Positions 1-6,262 of a DNA stretch of 8,484 nucleotides are shown here, in pieces (position 1 is the first letter of the stretch; the number at the start of each line of letters is the position of its first letter). Origin of the DNA: CAIZQW01 sp037133395 (lineage in GTDB: Bacteria; Verrucomicrobiota; Kiritimatiellia; RFP12; UBA1067); assembly GCA_037133395.1 (NCBI GenBank), contig JBAXOG010000192.1, forward strand, positions 1 through 8,484, given 5' to 3'. A program made the translations under genes and the position numbers. The notes beneath the pieces are model-generated. The model saw nothing but the letters and a program-made list of their open reading frames with translations. It did no database searches and was not told where the DNA came from.

Positions 1-80
1 AGAATAAGAAACATGACATCCATGAGGGATATCATTTCTAATCGTGCAGGGCGATCTTCGTATCCGGAAACAAGTTTCAT
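1..80 (-). CDS. exbD: ExbD/TolR family biopolymer transporter, N-terminal fragment
   Basis: Only the first 26 codons are in the window; the gene runs off the left edge. The peptide begins MKLVSGYEDRPARLEM and continues into ISLMDVMFLI. This matches the ExbD/TolR pattern of a short cytoplasmic N-terminus followed by a single membrane helix starting R-x-E-(I/M)-x-P/S-L-(I/M)-D-V-M-F. The Asp of that motif (residue 21) is the family's proton-path Asp, which works with ExbB. The ATG at 80 is the only in-frame start, because the same frame is closed upstream by the exbB stop codon. It lies 21 nt after that stop and has no obvious Shine-Dalgarno sequence, so translation may be coupled to exbB. The place directly after exbB is the usual gene order. 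Substrate or partner (TonB-like, Tol-like or other) cannot be told from this fragment. Confidence 0.85.
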   Translation of the reverse strand, partial: MKLVSGYEDRPARLEMISLMDVMFLI

Positions 81-101
81 GTGATCAGGTTGTGTAGCCC
101 G

Positions 102-770
102 TTAGGAGAGTGCAATTGGAGGAACCGTTTTCTTTTGTGTACTGGTGTTGTATGCGATTTCAATCTGGTGAATCAGTTGATCGAGTTCATGCGTGCGTCG
201 TTTGAGCTGTGCAACAAAAAAGTTAAACGGAAAGAGGCATCCAATAGCTACAATAAGTCCTGCTGCAGTGGTAATGAGGGCTTCTGCAATACCTGCTGTT
301 GCCCCAGCCGGATTTTCGATGCCTGCAACACTCAACACATGAAAGGTGTTGATGATCCCTGTCACTGTTCCCAGAATGCCAAGCATCGGTGCAACAGTGA
401 TAACAGTGTCGAGCATGGAAAATCCTCTCCGAAGACGATCAATCATTTGCTGCGATGTTGCCTCAAGTGTTTCTGTAAAGCCAGCTTCTCGATTCTCGAG
501 CGCTTGCGCAAAAATCGAACAAACAGGGGATTCAGAGCTTTTTGCAAGCGCGAGTGCTTCGCTGTATTTGCCTTCTCGCGTCAGTGCGATAATATGGCGC
601 TGCTTGGACGCAAAAAAATAATTGGCGAAATTATATTTCCAAAAGGCGAACAGGCGCTCACATGCAATTGTAAATCCCAAGAGAGAGCTAGCTAAAATGG
701 GCCACATCACGGGACCACCGCTTTTGAAAATAGTTATAGCATTGTCCATGGTTTGTACAAACATGGTCAC
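102..770 (-). CDS. exbB: MotA/TolQ/ExbB family proton channel subunit
   Basis: A 222-residue inner-membrane protein that, with ExbD, forms a proton-motive-force-driven motor energising an envelope process. Membrane segments are visible near residues 20-36, 120-143 and 158-186. The family signatures are clear: GGPVMWPIL at the first helix, APMLGILGTVTGIINTF at 127-143, and GIAEALITTAAGLIVAI at 160-176, where Glu163 matches the conserved channel Glu. The length fits ExbB/TolQ. The start is a GTG at 770 that overlaps the kdsD stop as GTGA, implying translational coupling. An ATG at 764, two codons in, is an equally acceptable start. exbD follows after 21 nt. ExbB and TolQ cannot be separated on sequence alone; no tonB, tolA or receptor is visible in the window. 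Confidence 0.9.
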   Translation of the reverse strand: MTMFVQTMDNAITIFKSGGPVMWPILASSLLGFTIACERLFAFWKYNFANYFFASKQRHIIALTREGKYSEALALAKSSESPVCSIFAQALENREAGFTETLEATSQQMIDRLRRGFSMLDTVITVAPMLGILGTVTGIINTFHVLSVAGIENPAGATAGIAEALITTAAGLIVAIGCLFPFNFFVAQLKRRTHELDQLIHQIEIAYNTSTQKKTVPPIALS

Positions 771-1747
771 ATCACTTTCATCTTAGGAAGATCTTGGATA
801 TCCACATAACCTGCCAGCAATCCATTTTCGTCAACAACAGGAAGATCATCAATTTTAAATTTTTCAAAGACACGTAAAACATCAACAGCATAAGCATCGG
901 CATTCACAAAAACGGGTTTCTTTGTCATATATTCTGAAACGCACGAATTTAAAATGTTTTCGCCTCTTGAGAGTTGGCGTCGTAAGTCGCCGTCTGTAAA
1001 AATTCCAGCAAGATGTCCTTTTCCATCTGCAATGAGCGCTGCGCCACTCTTGGCTGCTGTCATGGCCATGATCGCATCCTTAACGGTCGCGGATAATGTG
1101 AGTCTGGCAATCTTGTCGCCCGTCCGCATGATGTCATACACATGTAGAATTAATGCACGGCCTATCGCGCCAGAGGGATGGTACTTCGCATAGCTTTCTT
1201 TTTTGAATTTACGCGCATCCATCAGGACCATCGCTAGCGCATCGCCAACCGCAAGTGTCGCGGTGGTGCTGGTAGTCGGTGCCATACCAAAGGGACAGGC
1301 CTCTTTGTCGATTTTTACGCAAAAAACAACGTCGCTCATACGGGCTAGCGAGTTGTCACTATTTCCCACCATGCCGATCACATGAATGTTTAAACGGCGG
1401 ACTGCTGGTATGAGTTTGATGACTTCATCGGATTCGCCAGAGAAACTGAGTGCCAGCAGGACATCGTGTTCCGCAACCATGCCAAGGTCGCCGTGCATGG
1501 CCTGCATGGGGTTCATAAATACACTTGTTGAACCTGTACTGGCAAGTGTTGCTGATAATTTTTCAGCAATGTGCAAATTCTTCCCCACACCTGTGCATAT
1601 AATTTTACCACCTCGATCCAATGTTTTTAAGATCAAACGAACGGCCTTTATGAATCCGTCACCCAGATCCGCTTGTGCTAATCGAAGACCTTCAATTTCA
1701 ATCTCCATTACTTGCTTTGCACGCGCAAGTATTGCTTCGTTATCCAT
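767..1747 (-). CDS. kdsD: Arabinose-5-phosphate isomerase (KdsD/KpsF), SIS plus tandem CBS
   Basis: A cytoplasmic enzyme of 326 residues, almost the same length as E. coli KdsD (328). It interconverts D-ribulose 5-phosphate and D-arabinose 5-phosphate, the first step towards Kdo for the lipopolysaccharide inner core. The SIS domain spans about residues 35-200 and two CBS domains about 207-265 and 274-326. By alignment from memory with E. coli, the four catalytic residues are kept: Lys56 (GVGKN), His85 (HGDLGMV), Glu108 (SGESDE) and His190 (HPSG). CPFGMAPTTSTTATLAVGDA is near-identical to the family motif. Small departures are GKS to GKN, the HPGE loop to NPMQ (residues 79-82), and HPGG to HPSG. 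The ATG at 1747 has an AAAGGA ribosome site 5 nt upstream (1753-1758). The stop overlaps the exbB start. No other Kdo gene is in view, so a GutQ-like or capsule-linked (KpsF) paralogue remains possible. Confidence 0.92.
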   Translation of the reverse strand: MDNEAILARAKQVMEIEIEGLRLAQADLGDGFIKAVRLILKTLDRGGKIICTGVGKNLHIAEKLSATLASTGSTSVFMNPMQAMHGDLGMVAEHDVLLALSFSGESDEVIKLIPAVRRLNIHVIGMVGNSDNSLARMSDVVFCVKIDKEACPFGMAPTTSTTATLAVGDALAMVLMDARKFKKESYAKYHPSGAIGRALILHVYDIMRTGDKIARLTLSATVKDAIMAMTAAKSGAALIADGKGHLAGIFTDGDLRRQLSRGENILNSCVSEYMTKKPVFVNADAYAVDVLRVFEKFKIDDLPVVDENGLLAGYVDIQDLPKMKVM

Positions 1748-1775
1748 GATAATCCTTTCAAATTTTGATTGTTAT

Positions 1776-1804
1776 AGTATGCCATAAAATGCAGGGCATG
1801 TCTA
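1776..1804 (-). promoter_or_regulatory. Weak candidate promoter for kdsD-exbB-exbD
   Basis: In the 83 bp between the cyclase stop and kdsD there is TAGACA (1799-1804) and, 17 nt on, CATACT (1776-1781), giving 5/6 and 4/6 matches to sigma70 -35 and -10 elements. A start of transcription near 1769 would leave a leader of about 20 nt with the kdsD ribosome site. A 5-bp inverted repeat ATGCC/GGCAT (1779-1783 and 1795-1799) lies across the spacer, and another, TCCTG/CAGGA, lies at 1805-1809 and 1820-1824. No convincing terminator follows the cyclase gene, so readthrough from the upstream operon is equally possible. Confidence 0.3.
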
Positions 1805-1830
1805 TCCTGTGCGTATGTTCAGGAGAAACG

Positions 1831-3807
1831 TTACAAAAGAAGGACTTCATGTACAAGCGCGGCCTCCTTACGATTTCGTACGATCACTTCACCCACAACC
1901 CTTGTCATAATAGTATTGGGGATTTGTTTCCGGACCGCTTCTGTAATAAGAATCCAAGTCCCCTGTTTTTTGTTCTCGCTTTCAAGGCGAGACGCTAAGT
2001 TGACGGTGTCACCGAGGACGGTGTATTCAAATCGTTTTGCCGAACCAATGTTACCAGCAGTCGCTTCGCCTGTGTGAATGCCGATGCGCATGCGCAAGGA
2101 GACGTTATATTTTTGCTCAAAGAGCGGGCGGAGTTCCGCGAGTTTAGCTTGCATTTCAAGAGCTGAACGAACAGCTTCCTCCACATGCTTGGGAAGTTCC
2201 GTCGGAACATTGTAAACCGCCATTATCGCATCGCCGATAAATTTGTTAATGTAGGCACCGTGCTTCAAGCATATTTCGGTCATAGGCTCAAAATAGTCGC
2301 GCAGGAGATCAGTCAATTGTTGGGGTGGAAGTTTTTCTGATATAGATGTGAAGGCTTCAAGATCTGTGAACAATACGGTAACGATCCTGCGTTCGCCTTG
2401 AAGGGCAAGGTTTCCAGAGGCCATGTTTTCAAGATGACTGAGAATCTTAGGGGATACCATTGAGCCAAACATCTCTCGTACGGCTTTACGCTGTTTGTCG
2501 ATAATCATAAACCGTATGAGAGCCGTTAATGCGAATCCAAGAACGATCGCAGTCAGCGGTTCAAAGGGGGAGGCCGCACAAACGATTGTGCGAAGATAAA
2601 TAGTTGATCCAAATGTTACACCCGCCAGCAAAATAGCAATAAGCGTTCCTACGGGAATGGAGAAAAACAAACCTGCCGCAATAGATAGAAGACCTAGGAT
2701 GATGATGCACCCAATTGAAATCGGGCGAGGAAGCGTATGCAGAAGATCATTGGTAAGCATATTGTCGACGAGTGTGGTATGGATGTAAACGCCAGAAACA
2801 CTTTTGCCAAGAGGTGTATTCACAAGGTCATGAAGTCCAATCGCCGAGGTTCCTAAGAAAACAATTTTTCTTTCTATAGCTTTTCTAGAAATCTCGTTTG
2901 ATAAAATCTTGTATACGGAATATGTTGGAGGAAGGTTGTTCCGATAATTAAGGATTGCGACAGCACCAGGATCCAAACGAATTGATCGTTCGCGTAAATT
3001 GATTGCAACAAGATGTCCAGTGTCTGGTTCGAGTCGATATAAATTATTGCGCTTTCCGAGGTAAAGTCGTACTGCTTCAATGGAAAGCGCAGAATAGAAA
3101 TTATCTCCGTATTGGATGAGTAGAGGTGTCCGACGAATGATGCGGTCGTAGTCGGGGGTAATAGTCAGGAACCCAGTATCTCGCCGTGTGGCACGGCGGA
3201 GTACGGGTAACGGAAAAATACCGCTTCTGGCAGGTGTCAGACCTCTTGGCGCGATGGATGAGTCAGTCGCAATATTATTCCACCGTCGAAGATAAAGAGG
3301 ATCAGCGGCCGATGCAGCAGGCACTTGACTTAAATAAAATGCGCATCCCAGCACCGTGTGGCCATTTTTGGAAAGTGCGGTTGCAAATGTTTCATCAAAG
3401 TCTGGGATGGAAGCAAATGTTTCCGTGGCGATCGGTGTACCGTGTACCGATTCCCAAAGTGGTTTGATTTGCGACGGTGATGTTCGGTCGGGCTCGGAGA
3501 AAATAAAATCAAAGGCAACAGCAGCAGGGGACATCTCGGTTAACGTGTTTAATATTTGCCCAAGGCGGTAACGTGTCCATGGCCATTGTCCAAGTTTTGT
3601 AATCGAAGCTTCGTCGATATCCAGAACGACAATATCCGTAGATTGATAGGGTTTTGCAGCATATCGTACGGAAAGGTCTTCGACCACTGCCGTCATGCGG
3701 TCTAATGTTGGGATGGAATCTTTCAGAAAAAGAATAGCGATTGCTAGAAAAATCCCCAAGCTTCCCGCAAGCATCCCACACAAATGCTGTTTTACCGCAA
3801 TTGTCAT
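1831..3807 (-). CDS. CHASE2-domain class III adenylate cyclase
   Basis: A 658-residue inner-membrane sensor cyclase that should make cAMP from ATP. Order: N-terminal membrane helix (about 11-28); extracytoplasmic CHASE2 domain (about 35-350), with IVVLDIDEASITKLGQWPW, AVAFDFIFSEPD and IVFLGTSAIGLHDLVNTPLG matching its usual blocks; three membrane helices (about 364-383, 385-406, 414-434); and a C-terminal class III cyclase domain (about 475-620). All homodimer catalytic residues are present: metal-binding Asp482 (FTDLEAFTSISE) and Asp526 (NKFIGDAIMAVY), adenine-selecting Lys522 and Asp600 (LGDTVN), and transition-state Asn603 and Arg607 (VNLASR). The Lys/Asp pair points to ATP rather than GTP. 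The usual Gly in D-x-x-G-F-T is Ala485. The ATG overlaps the channel stop codon by one base (TAATG), so the two are probably translated in a coupled way. The CHASE2 ligand is unknown. Confidence 0.93.
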   Translation of the reverse strand: MTIAVKQHLCGMLAGSLGIFLAIAILFLKDSIPTLDRMTAVVEDLSVRYAAKPYQSTDIVVLDIDEASITKLGQWPWTRYRLGQILNTLTEMSPAAVAFDFIFSEPDRTSPSQIKPLWESVHGTPIATETFASIPDFDETFATALSKNGHTVLGCAFYLSQVPAASAADPLYLRRWNNIATDSSIAPRGLTPARSGIFPLPVLRRATRRDTGFLTITPDYDRIIRRTPLLIQYGDNFYSALSIEAVRLYLGKRNNLYRLEPDTGHLVAINLRERSIRLDPGAVAILNYRNNLPPTYSVYKILSNEISRKAIERKIVFLGTSAIGLHDLVNTPLGKSVSGVYIHTTLVDNMLTNDLLHTLPRPISIGCIIILGLLSIAAGLFFSIPVGTLIAILLAGVTFGSTIYLRTIVCAASPFEPLTAIVLGFALTALIRFMIIDKQRKAVREMFGSMVSPKILSHLENMASGNLALQGERRIVTVLFTDLEAFTSISEKLPPQQLTDLLRDYFEPMTEICLKHGAYINKFIGDAIMAVYNVPTELPKHVEEAVRSALEMQAKLAELRPLFEQKYNVSLRMRIGIHTGEATAGNIGSAKRFEYTVLGDTVNLASRLESENKKQGTWILITEAVRKQIPNTIMTRVVGEVIVRNRKEAALVHEVLLL

Positions 3808-5393
3808 TAGTCTTCATCTCGCGTGAATACATTCCAAAATCGTCTAAATAAAGATTTTCGAATTTGTTCTGTCTTATCCAGGGAGAGCGTATCAGAACGT
3901 GAAGAATCATAAAGTTGCTGGGTACGTTCAACAACAAGTTGCGAAAGTGCATCCATGAGCTGGGGCACGGAATGGACGAGTTTCCGCATGGTTGAAGGTG
4001 ATACCTTCAGAAGATGGGTGGTTATTAGAACCTTAATCGTGGCTGACCGCGGAGCACCTGTGAGAAAACTCATTTCACCTAAAAGAGAGCCCAATTCCGG
4101 ATCAAAACTAACCACTTTCCCGTCATCAAGGCGTTTTTCACCGTTGATTTTTCCGCCGATGAAAATATAAAGGGCTTCGTCATCTTTTTCGCCTTGTCGG
4201 AAAATATATTCACCAGCGGTGAAGGTCACGCGATGAAATTCATGTGCAACCGTGCGGAAAAGGTCTGGGAGCTGATTGTGGTCAAGCGTGGTCGTCGGGA
4301 TTAGTTTCCTTACGAAATCGCTTTTGAAGAGGTCAACCAGAATGTTCTCTGCATCTGCTGACACAGGATGCTCAACCTGATTAATTTGCGCTGCGGCAAG
4401 AAGGACGTTTTCCATGAGTTTCCCTGACATGGGGAATGGAATCTCAATGCCTTTACGTTTAAATTTATACCAGACTGCTTCGTTGATAGCTCCTATAGCC
4501 GGATGGTAATTGCTGTAATCTGTAATCCAGACCCTCAGTTCATAGTTGACGGCAAAGTCGGAGAAGGAGGTGAGTAGAACACAGGGAGGCGGATGATGGG
4601 ACGATGCGTATGTACACTCCGTAGCAGCTTCCAGGAGGCACTGCTTTACTTCGTGGGGAGGATGGTCATAACTTGCAGAAAAAGGAATGTCGAGGCGCCC
4701 GCTACGTGTGGGCGCTGAATTGTTAATAATTGTGGATGAGAGAACAGATGCATTCGGGACAGAAACAAGGTTTCCAGAAAGTGTTGTGAGCCAGGTATCG
4801 CTCCAATTAATTTGTGTAATGTGCCCATCGAGGGTGCCAATTTTAACCCAATCGCCAATGTTGAATCTACCAGAGGAGTGAATGACTGCTCCTGCAAGCA
4901 GATTGCTAAAGATGCCCTGCATGGCAAAGCCGATGATACCCGTCAAGATGGCCGATGAGGTCATCAATACGCTAATGTCCTTCTCATAAATAAATTTTAG
5001 CACTAAACAAAGGATGATCGCGAGGATGACACCTTGCGCAAGGTTGCGTAGCACCTTCGGTATTTGACATTTTCCAACGAGTGCAACTGAAATTTCTACA
5101 ACGAGTAAATCGGCAATGCTCAGCAGGGTGAGCGTTCCCCAAAGGATTAGCCATGCGCTATAAGATGGAGCGGCACTGCACTCGCGATAGTAGAAAAAAA
5201 AGAGAGAGACAATGAGGACGAGAAGCGGGAAAATAAAGTGAGTGAGAGCCGACGCGATACGATGTGTTTTTGTCCCTGGGGTTAGCTTAAGGCGTTTTAA
5301 TTTATAGCGAAGTAAGCTTGCTATAACACAGGTGAGAATAAAAACTAAGATGACATCGGTATAGGCGAGGATGCCAGAAATAAGTTGCTTCAT
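3807..5393 (-). CDS. MscS-family channel with C-terminal cyclic-nucleotide-binding domain (bCNG type)
   Basis: A 528-residue inner-membrane channel. Membrane helices lie near residues 10-28, 52-69, 79-100 and 118-135. The MscS pore helix and beta domain follow (about 141-225), with ILTGIIGFAMQGIFSNLLAG, GRFNIGDWVKIG and LVSVPNASVLSSTIIN matching the family blocks. An MscS-type alpha/beta vestibule runs to about 325. A cNMP-binding domain occupies about 378-490; its phosphate-binding cassette LLGEMSFLTGAPRSATI keeps the ribose-contacting Glu440 and phosphate-contacting Arg449. This is the architecture of bacterial cyclic-nucleotide-gated (bCNG) channels, a branch of MscS gated by ligand rather than chiefly by tension. 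A basic tail (KSLFRRFW) follows. The start has GGAAGG 7 nt upstream (5401-5406). The gene begins 2 nt after the MBL gene and overlaps the cyclase gene by one base, so the adjacent cyclase probably supplies its ligand. Ion selectivity cannot be read from the sequence. Confidence 0.92.
   Translation of the reverse strand: MKQLISGILAYTDVILVFILTCVIASLLRYKLKRLKLTPGTKTHRIASALTHFIFPLLVLIVSLFFFYYRECSAAPSYSAWLILWGTLTLLSIADLLVVEISVALVGKCQIPKVLRNLAQGVILAIILCLVLKFIYEKDISVLMTSSAILTGIIGFAMQGIFSNLLAGAVIHSSGRFNIGDWVKIGTLDGHITQINWSDTWLTTLSGNLVSVPNASVLSSTIINNSAPTRSGRLDIPFSASYDHPPHEVKQCLLEAATECTYASSHHPPPCVLLTSFSDFAVNYELRVWITDYSNYHPAIGAINEAVWYKFKRKGIEIPFPMSGKLMENVLLAAAQINQVEHPVSADAENILVDLFKSDFVRKLIPTTTLDHNQLPDLFRTVAHEFHRVTFTAGEYIFRQGEKDDEALYIFIGGKINGEKRLDDGKVVSFDPELGSLLGEMSFLTGAPRSATIKVLITTHLLKVSPSTMRKLVHSVPQLMDALSQLVVERTQQLYDSSRSDTLSLDKTEQIRKSLFRRFWNVFTRDED
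5194..5201. repeat. A8/T8 homopolymer inside the channel gene
   Basis: Eight consecutive A on the plus strand (T8 on the coding strand) encode part of the run FFF (residues 65-67). On the coding strand the tract is directly preceded by CTCTCTC. A one-base slip would frameshift the channel gene before its pore. The run may simply reflect a Phe-rich membrane helix. Confidence 0.9.
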
Positions 5394-5395
5394 GC

Positions 5396-6256
5396 TTAGA
5401 CCTTCCAGGGGTGTACGTGATGCTGACGAAGAAACGAAACATTGTGTTCCGAAAGGGTGCGTTGTCGATTGGCCAAAACATCATCGGTTGCCGTTGGGTT
5501 GTGATGCGCAAGACAGATGTTTTGTGCGCGTAAATGTTTGCCAAATGCAATGGCAGTCATAAAGTCAGTATGTCCCCAGCCTTTATGCGAAGGCATGTCA
5601 GCAGGTTCATACATGGCATCAATGATTAAAGTGTCGATGGATCCGCACGTGGATACGCAGTGGAGGAGAGGTTCTAATCCGACTTGTTTCTCAAAGGGCT
5701 CATCAGGGTGGATCTCAATGTCGTTGAGGATGAGGATCGTCTGACCTGTACGTACATCGGTTGCCAGCAGGGCATAAGCCCCGCCAGGATGCGGTATCGG
5801 AAAGGCTTCACATTTAAAAGACGGCGTAGTAAAAACTATACTCCCTGCGTCGTCTGGAAAAATATACCATGTGGGCGGAGAGGGAAGCTCAGCCAGTGAA
5901 ACCGGGAAGTAGGGGGGGGCGAACAAATGGACTAACGCACGCTGTGTGGCGGTCGAACAATGGACTAAAACTTTCTTTCCAGCGCGATAGAAGGTGTCCA
6001 GAAAGAAAAATCCTTGGATATGATCAAAGTGCGGATGCGATACAAATACGTTTATTTCAGTATTGCTATTGATGATTGGGTTGAAACGAAACAATCCAGA
6101 TCCGCCGTCAACGAGTAAATGTTCGCCGGAACTGCTGGTTAATAAGAGACACGTCGTATCTCCCCCGTAAGAACCGAAATGCACATCTGTCGTAACGCGG
6201 CTGCCTCGGACGCCAGCCGCTTCAAATGTAGGAGAAGTGCTTACAGGAGTTTCCAT
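5396..6256 (-). CDS. MBL-fold metallohydrolase, PhnP/RNase Z-like; candidate cyclic nucleotide phosphodiesterase
   Basis: A 286-residue soluble protein of the metallo-beta-lactamase fold, of the subfamily that opens with GVRGS, then YGGxTxC and a LLVDGGSGL strand (here residues 16-20, 30-36 and 47-55). Metal ligands are visible: HPHFDH at 74-79 (His74, His76, Asp78, His79), His156 in HPGG, Asp179 in LNDIE, and His251 or 252 in LAHHNP. The GWGHTD segment at 226-231 is also typical of this group. Relatives hydrolyse phosphodiester bonds, and some MBL enzymes (class II cAMP phosphodiesterases, the phage protein Apyc1) cleave cyclic nucleotides. Its position 2 nt before a cAMP-gated channel and one gene from an adenylate cyclase makes cAMP breakdown an attractive role, but that is inference. 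The ATG at 6256 lies 6 nt after the upstream stop and has no clear Shine-Dalgarno sequence, so coupling is likely. It contains a C8 tract. Confidence 0.85.
   Translation of the reverse strand: METPVSTSPTFEAAGVRGSRVTTDVHFGSYGGDTTCLLLTSSSGEHLLVDGGSGLFRFNPIINSNTEINVFVSHPHFDHIQGFFFLDTFYRAGKKVLVHCSTATQRALVHLFAPPYFPVSLAELPSPPTWYIFPDDAGSIVFTTPSFKCEAFPIPHPGGAYALLATDVRTGQTILILNDIEIHPDEPFEKQVGLEPLLHCVSTCGSIDTLIIDAMYEPADMPSHKGWGHTDFMTAIAFGKHLRAQNICLAHHNPTATDDVLANRQRTLSEHNVSFLRQHHVHPWKV
5912..5919. repeat. G8/C8 homopolymer inside the MBL hydrolase gene
   Basis: Eight consecutive G on the plus strand (C8 on the coding strand) cover the codons GCC CCC CCC for Ala113-Pro114-Pro115. Runs of this length are known slippage sites; gain or loss of one base here would truncate the enzyme before His156 and all later metal ligands. 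As sequenced, the frame is open. Confidence 0.9.
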
Positions 6257-6262
6257 AAGGCG

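Noticed and set aside
81..695. 204-codon plus-strand open frame opposite exbB
   Set aside because: It is antisense to a clear ExbB gene, is Cys/Arg/Ser-rich with no domain, and has no ribosome site. It is a shadow of the coding strand.
1805..1824. Hairpin TCCTG/CAGGA after the cyclase gene as a terminator
   Set aside because: The stem is only 5 bp, the loop is 10 nt, and no T-run follows on the minus strand.
3509..3952. 147-codon minus-strand frame across the channel-cyclase junction
   Set aside because: It overlaps two well-supported genes in another frame, has no motif, and ends in a Cys run typical of shadow frames.
1831..5393. Pycsar-type anti-phage system (cyclase plus membrane effector with a cNMP-binding domain)
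   Set aside because: The superficial plan is similar, but the cyclase has an extracytoplasmic CHASE2 sensor and the Lys/Asp adenine-selecting pair, the effector is a full MscS-type channel, and there are no defence-island neighbours. Environmental cAMP signalling fits better.
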